Below are positions 59,648 to 64,000 of a DNA stretch of 64,000 nucleotides, in pieces. Position numbers and translations under genes: made by a program. The DNA comes from JAGOFO01 sp964522105. GTDB lineage: Bacteria; Myxococcota_A; UBA9042; DTJE01. The notes beneath the pieces were generated by a model that was not told the origin of the DNA, did not search any database, and saw only the letters and a list, made by a program, of their open reading frames with translations. The stretch spans positions 109,670 to 173,669 of the forward strand of contig CAZFVA010000004.1 of the NCBI GenBank assembly GCA_964522105.1, given 5' to 3'. Numbering within the stretch: the first letter of the stretch is position 1; every line of letters starts with the position of its first letter.

Positions 59648-61099
59648 TCAGGGTGCGGGCCATTCTACGGGGGCCGCATCCATGTTTTTGATCAGATTCG
59701 GATTGCCCAGGCACTTGTCTTCTTCAATTTTGGCAGGCACACATCCAACATAATATTTAAGGTTCAATCTGATAAGGCGGCCTGCCAGCATGAGATTCAG
59801 CGCGGGATTGCTGGACATCGTAAGTACCATGCCCGAGCCTGGAGCCAGCCTCAGTTTTGTGCCATCTGTCAGGTTTTGTACGCATTCAGGGGCGTCGAAA
59901 GCGCCTATAGGATTCTCGTTGTCCCATTCGTCGTTTCTCTGGCTCACAATCGCGGCGCATCCACACGGCGGGAAGAATATTGCGACCGGCCCGCGGTTAA
60001 TCAGGATTACTTTAGAAGAGGTTGTCAGATTGACCTGAGTTTCAGTATCGCCTTCAATCTGGTCGGCGAACCGCAGCTCGATTCCTTCCCCGCCAGCAGG
60101 TGCCGGTCCGCAGATTCCTGAATGATATCCGTCTACACGACAGTAACTTCCAGGCGGACAGGCGAGAGATGAACGGCACAGAATTGCATTGTCTACGTTA
60201 CATTCGCTGTCATCCCAGCATTCGCCGTCAGCTTCCGGACTTGCCGGAGGTGGCGCGCACCACTTCAAGCTTTCCGTGGAAGTTCCGACACACCAGTTTC
60301 CGAAAGGTGATCCACTGCATTCGTAGTCAGGGCCGCCCGGGGCAGCCTCACACATCGGTGCGATGCCTGTCTTACAAGTTCCCGGAACCGGTGTACACGA
60401 TGCGTTGCCTGCCTTGCACAGAACTGCGCTGCTGCACCATCCGCCGGGACACATGCCGCTGTCCCAGCAGGCGTCTGTCAGTTCAGCCGCAGGTTTGTCC
60501 ATGCAGATACCGGAGTGTTCAGGCCCGAGGCACGGATTGCCGATGTGGCAGGAAACTTCACCGGCGCATACCTGTTCAGCGGCGCAGTCTGAATCTGACC
60601 GACACAGCCCCTCCGCTGCCAGCTTTACGCATAGTCCGAGATCCGAAAACGTGCGTTTGACGCAACTGTATCCGTCGGGGCACCCTTTATTATTGCTGCA
60701 TACAGTCGTATTAATCTTATCAAGGCAGTTGCCCGGGATGAAAGGACAGAACTGTCCCCAGCACGGTGTTTCCGCGCATGACGCCATATATCCGCCACAG
60801 GTCGCATCGGGGTCAGTACAGTCGTTGTCATCACCGCCGCACATCCAGTTCTTAAGAGTCTGTTCGCATGTCTGCGGTATAACCGGAATGTCAGATGCGT
60901 CCTGGTCGGCATCTCCTGTAAGCACATCAAAATTGCCGCTGTCGTCGGTCTGCGAATCCGGATCAGTCGTGTCCCGGCCGGCAGTGTCGGAATTCAAGTC
61001 TGAAATTTCGTCAGGCGGGTGGGAAGTTCCGGGCTGGCAGGCAAGGGCCAGCATTGCGACTGTTGCGACTGTGGCAACCAGTAGTCCGGTCAGTTTCAT
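59648..61099 (-). CDS. Cysteine-rich surface lipoprotein
   Basis: 483 residues. Signal peptide with lipobox LALAC, a ~50-residue Asp/Thr/Ser-rich acidic linker, then a ~250-residue region with tens of Cys in short repeated units (CGGDDNDC, ATCGGYMASC, CRSDSDCAAEQVC, CWDDSEC, CPPGSYC), probably disulfide-bonded and outside the cell, and a C-terminal ~110-residue domain poorer in Cys. No named family recognised. This design is common in Myxococcota surface proteins. ATG 61099 with GGAGG 7 nt upstream replaces a longer frame. Begins 19 bp after tsaD. Confidence 0.82.
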   Translation of the reverse strand: MKLTGLLVATVATVAMLALACQPGTSHPPDEISDLNSDTAGRDTTDPDSQTDDSGNFDVLTGDADQDASDIPVIPQTCEQTLKNWMCGGDDNDCTDPDATCGGYMASCAETPCWGQFCPFIPGNCLDKINTTVCSNNKGCPDGYSCVKRTFSDLGLCVKLAAEGLCRSDSDCAAEQVCAGEVSCHIGNPCLGPEHSGICMDKPAAELTDACWDSGMCPGGWCSSAVLCKAGNASCTPVPGTCKTGIAPMCEAAPGGPDYECSGSPFGNWCVGTSTESLKWCAPPPASPEADGECWDDSECNVDNAILCRSSLACPPGSYCRVDGYHSGICGPAPAGGEGIELRFADQIEGDTETQVNLTTSSKVILINRGPVAIFFPPCGCAAIVSQRNDEWDNENPIGAFDAPECVQNLTDGTKLRLAPGSGMVLTMSSNPALNLMLAGRLIRLNLKYYVGCVPAKIEEDKCLGNPNLIKNMDAAPVEWPAP

Positions 61100-61118
61100 C
61101 GGGGCCTCCGCATACAGT

Positions 61119-62147
61119 TCATCCGACACTGACGTGCCGCATGAAGGGGTCCATGTCCAGACCACGTGGACAATCGACGTCTTTCAATATGCCGAAAAGA
61201 TACTGGTAACCAAGTCCTGCAATCATGGCGGCGTTGTCGGTACACAGGCTGAGCGGCACGGCCAGAAGTCGTTTCCCGGCGCCCGAGCAGGCCTGGTCCA
61301 TTCGTGCCCGCAGTCTGCTGTTCGCGGCGACGCCACCGGCTATTACGACGTCCTGAACCATGTTTGATCTGGCCGCAGTCAGGACTTTTTCAACCAGGAT
61401 GTCAACGATGGCTTCCTGAAAAGACGCTGAAATATCGGCCACTTCTTCTGACCCGGGTTGATGATCCAGGGTTTCAAGATACCGTTTAAGGGCCGTTTTC
61501 AGGCCGGAAAAACTCATGTTCAGTGTCGGGTCTTTTATCATGGGTCGTGGAAACTTGACGGCGTCAACGCGGCGGTCCCGGGAAATCCGGTCGATGACTA
61601 CGCCGCCCGGATAAGACAGGTGCAGCATCGATGCGGCCTTGTCAAACGCCTCGCCCGCGGCATCGTCAAGCGTCCGGCCGAGCAGCTTCAGCCTGCCCCA
61701 GCCTTCGACCAGGTAGATGCTGGTATGGCCGCCCGAAACTGCCAGCCCGACAAACGGAAAAGCAGGTGGCTCGATGCCGTCAATCATGAATGACGCAGAA
61801 AGATGGCCTTCCAGGTGATTGACGCCGACCAGTGGCTTGCCTGTTGCAAGAGCCATTGCCTTCGCAAACTGTACCCCGACAAGCAGGCTGCCCATCAGGC
61901 CGGGGCCGATCGTCACGGCGATTCCGTCCAGTTCCGCTGGCGTTATCTGCGCTTTTGCAAGCGCCGAATCCACTACCGGGGTGATATACCGAAGGTGGTT
62001 GCGTGAAGCCAGTTCAGGTACGACACCGCCATACGGTTCGTGAATCTTGATCTGGGACCACACCACATTTGATATGACTCTGCGACCGTCTTCAACGACC
62101 GCCGCAGAGGTTTCATCGCACGAGCTTTCTATTCCAAGAATCCTCAT
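61119..62147 (-). CDS. tsaD: tRNA threonylcarbamoyladenosine transferase TsaD
   Basis: 342 residues, ASKHA fold. ILGIESSCDETSAAVV at the N-terminus, the iron/metal motif VNHLEGHLSASF, LAVSGGHTSIY, DDAAGEAFDKAASML and LCTDNAAMIA. Transfers the carbamoyl-threonyl group to A37 of ANN-decoding tRNAs with TsaB and TsaE. ATG 62147 starts right at the conserved N-terminus. Divergent from thiC; the 171-bp space between them has no recognised riboswitch. Confidence 0.96.
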   Translation of the reverse strand: MRILGIESSCDETSAAVVEDGRRVISNVVWSQIKIHEPYGGVVPELASRNHLRYITPVVDSALAKAQITPAELDGIAVTIGPGLMGSLLVGVQFAKAMALATGKPLVGVNHLEGHLSASFMIDGIEPPAFPFVGLAVSGGHTSIYLVEGWGRLKLLGRTLDDAAGEAFDKAASMLHLSYPGGVVIDRISRDRRVDAVKFPRPMIKDPTLNMSFSGLKTALKRYLETLDHQPGSEEVADISASFQEAIVDILVEKVLTAARSNMVQDVVIAGGVAANSRLRARMDQACSGAGKRLLAVPLSLCTDNAAMIAGLGYQYLFGILKDVDCPRGLDMDPFMRHVSVG

Positions 62148-62318
62148 GACGGCGATTGTACCAGAATGATTCACAGGCCGGAATCTGACGTCACAAAAGA
62201 GCTGCCATTAAAGGTTTGGCAGGCCGTATTCTTGCGGGTAATCCCAAACGGCGTTAGTTTCGGGGGTGGCGCGGTGCGTTTTCCGTTCAAGGGTGAAGTA
62301 ACCGAGGTAAAAGGTTTG

Positions 62319-63620
62319 ATGTCCGGTGGCAATACACAGATGGATGCAGCCAGAAGGGGCGAGATAACCCCTTTCATGATAAAGGTTTCGCAGAAGGAAT
62401 CGGTTCCGGCGGAAGTCATCCGCGACAGGATTGCAGCGGGCACGGTCGTTATCCCGGCCAATCCGCTTCATGGATGCCTTGATCCGGTCGGAATCGGCCT
62501 GGGAATGTCGGTCAAGGTGAACGTGAATCTTGGTCGCTCGCCGACAAGTTCCTGTCTTTCCGAGGAGATAGACAAAGTTCAGACGGCGCTGAAGTACGGT
62601 GCAGATGCCGTAATGGACCTTTCGACCGGCCCCGACATTGATTCTGTAAGGCGGGCAGTCATAAGCGCCTGTCACGCACCGGTCGGCACGGTCCCGGTCT
62701 ATCAGGCCGCCGAGATGGTCGACAATTTTGAAGACCTTCCAGAAGACGTTTTTGTTGAAGTCGTCAGGCGTCAGGCCGAGCAGGGCGTTGATTTCATGAC
62801 GATTCATGCAGGCGTTCTTCGTAAGCATGTGCCGCTGGCCGCAAAACGGGTAATCGGTATCGTAAGTCGCGGCGGTGCCCTGATGGCGCGCTGGATGGAA
62901 CGAAACGGTCGTGAAAATCCTTTCTACACGCGGTTTGACGAGATTCTTGATATTGCGTCGCAGTATGACATCACGTTGTCGCTTGGCGACGGTATGCGCC
63001 CTGGCTGTCTGGCCGACGCGTCGGATGAAGCCCAGTTCAGTGAACTTGATGTACTTGGCGAACTGACGCACAAGGCCTGGGCCCGTGGCGTTCAGGTTAT
63101 GATTGAAGGTCCCGGTCACATGCCTTTTGACCAGATTGCCGAAAATATGACCCGTCAGAAAAAGATTTGCAACGGCGCCCCGTTCTATGTTCTGGGACCG
63201 CTTGTGACTGATATTGCACCTGGTTATGACCACATCACCGGCGCAATCGGCGCGACGATGGCGGCAGTATCCGGCGCGGATTTCCTTTGTTATGTGACGC
63301 CCAAGGAGCATCTCGGCCTGCCTGACAATGAAGACGTCCGGGTCGGCCTTATTGCGTTCAAGATTGCTGCCCATGCGGCCGACATCGCCAAAGGCCATCC
63401 AGGTGCCCGCGATCGTGACGACGCGATGGCGCGCGCAAGGGTTGGTTTTGACTGGAAAGGTCAGTTTGAACTGGCTCTTGACCCTGACCGTGCCCGTGAG
63501 TACCACGCCATGACACTGCCCGGTGATGAATTTCTGCACACCGAATACTGTTCGATGTGCGGGGAAAAATATTGTGCGATGCGTAATTCGGCCATTGCGA
63601 CCGGGAAAAAACAGAATTAA
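62319..63620 (+). CDS. thiC: Phosphomethylpyrimidine synthase ThiC
   Basis: 433 residues. Radical SAM enzyme turning aminoimidazole ribotide into HMP phosphate for thiamine. QMDAARRGEITPFM at the N-terminus, ADAVMDLSTGPD, VPVYQAAEM, TIHAGV, SLGDGMRPG, IEGPGHMPFD, and the C-terminal cluster motif CSMCGEKYC. ATG 62319 is chosen over 62166 because it gives the usual N-terminus and length of the short (~430) form. No TPP riboswitch found upstream, which is unusual for thiC. Confidence 0.95.
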   Translation: MSGGNTQMDAARRGEITPFMIKVSQKESVPAEVIRDRIAAGTVVIPANPLHGCLDPVGIGLGMSVKVNVNLGRSPTSSCLSEEIDKVQTALKYGADAVMDLSTGPDIDSVRRAVISACHAPVGTVPVYQAAEMVDNFEDLPEDVFVEVVRRQAEQGVDFMTIHAGVLRKHVPLAAKRVIGIVSRGGALMARWMERNGRENPFYTRFDEILDIASQYDITLSLGDGMRPGCLADASDEAQFSELDVLGELTHKAWARGVQVMIEGPGHMPFDQIAENMTRQKKICNGAPFYVLGPLVTDIAPGYDHITGAIGATMAAVSGADFLCYVTPKEHLGLPDNEDVRVGLIAFKIAAHAADIAKGHPGARDRDDAMARARVGFDWKGQFELALDPDRAREYHAMTLPGDEFLHTEYCSMCGEKYCAMRNSAIATGKKQN

Positions 63621-63653
63621 CTGTTTCCCCTGTCCAGGAATGGAGGTTTTCAG

Positions 63654-64000
63654 ATGAAACAGCCCACTCTAATTCAGACAGATCCAGACGTTGCCGCTCT
63701 GGTGGCCAATGAAGAAAAGCGCCAGTTCGAGAAGGTCAGACTTATAGCGTCCGAAAATTACACTTCAAGGGCCGTTCTGGAAGCGACCGGAAGTGTGTTT
63801 ACTAATAAGTATTCAGAGGGTTATGCGACGAAGCGTTACTATGAAGGCCAGCAGTTTGTCGATCCTCTGGAGCTGATGGCCATTGACAGGGCAAAGGCCC
63901 TGTTTGGTGCTGAGCATGCGAACGTTCAGCCGTATTCGGGGTCCCCGGCCAATCTGGCCGTTTATTTTGCCACGCTGAAGCCGGGCGAGACTGTGATGGG
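63654..64000 (+). CDS. glyA: Serine hydroxymethyltransferase, N-terminal part
   Basis: Open to the right edge, 115 residues visible. VRLIASENYTSRAVLEATGS, TNKYSEGYATKRYYEGQQFVD and HANVQPYSGSPANLAVY are the SHMT signature. Interconverts serine and glycine with tetrahydrofolate (PLP enzyme). GGAGG at 63642-63646, 7 nt before ATG 63654. Follows thiC by 33 bp. Glycine metabolism links it functionally to gcvPB at 32-33.6 kb. Confidence 0.96.
   Translation, partial: MKQPTLIQTDPDVAALVANEEKRQFEKVRLIASENYTSRAVLEATGSVFTNKYSEGYATKRYYEGQQFVDPLELMAIDRAKALFGAEHANVQPYSGSPANLAVYFATLKPGETVM

Noticed and set aside
62240..62318. TPP riboswitch before thiC
   Set aside because: A GGGGGTGG stretch is reminiscent of the 5' part, but the CTGAGA core and the second conserved arm are missing.
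62208..63539. Long minus-strand open frame opposite thiC
   Set aside because: Antisense to a strongly conserved gene, with no recognisable domain or start signal; a shadow of thiC codon use.
1..64000. CRISPR arrays, insertion sequences or prophage genes
   Set aside because: No regularly spaced repeats, transposase or phage-like proteins were found; the only exact long repeat noticed is the assembly duplicate in lepB.

Overview
The window is chromosomal DNA from an uncultivated Gram-negative bacterium. Myxococcota-type features are a receptor-like Ser/Thr kinase with an HRDISPPN loop and a C-terminal membrane segment, a kinase-like protein without catalytic residues, two lipoproteins with Asp/Thr/Pro-rich linkers (one full of Cys pairs), and a long HflX. 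PPi-type phosphofructokinase, FeoAB and nitrogenase-like proteins suggest an anaerobic or low-oxygen fermentative life. This placement is inference; no rRNA is present. Gene density is high and no gene-free stretch exceeds 300 bp. One 100-N gap lies inside lepB and looks like an assembly artefact.

Layout. 1-5.5 kb: end of a sodium/solute symporter, a small membrane protein, a cupin, galactokinase and a UDP-sugar pyrophosphorylase-like enzyme, then a degenerate phosphoglycerate kinase homologue, tpiA and secG. 6-7.6 kb: parAB, with a parS site inside the parA start. 7.6-13.2 kb, minus strand: six close genes (membrane TPR-like protein, nucleotide-sugar epimerase, DegT aminotransferase, ABC exporter, membrane protein). 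13.4-21.2 kb: an unknown membrane protein, then sugar kinase, nagB, aldose epimerase, PPi-PFK and a cytoplasmic GH35-like beta-galactosidase. 21.2-22.3 kb: lepB.

22.4-27.3 kb holds the most unusual locus: three consecutive nitrogenase component 1-like genes (NifD-like, NifK-like, NifD-like) with no NifH-like reductase, followed by a lipoprotein and a Fur-box-controlled feoAB. 30.6-39.2 kb, mostly minus strand: glycosyltransferase, gcvPB, PpiC lipoprotein, khpA, rpsT, a small protein, obgE, rpmA, rplU and a sensor kinase. 39.4-42.5 kb: a divergent NtrC-type regulator and hflX. 42.5-49.3 kb: amidase, beta-propeller lipoprotein, orphan Dam, dxr and a Ser/Thr kinase. 49.5-58.7 kb: dnaN-recF-murA, three tRNAs, a pseudokinase-TPR protein and gyrA. 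58.8-64 kb: rsmA, Cys-rich lipoprotein, tsaD, thiC and the start of glyA.

Together the sugar genes describe uptake and cytosolic breakdown of galactosides and amino sugars into PPi-dependent glycolysis. The parS, dnaN, recF and gyrA genes suggest a region near the chromosome origin, although no oriC was found.
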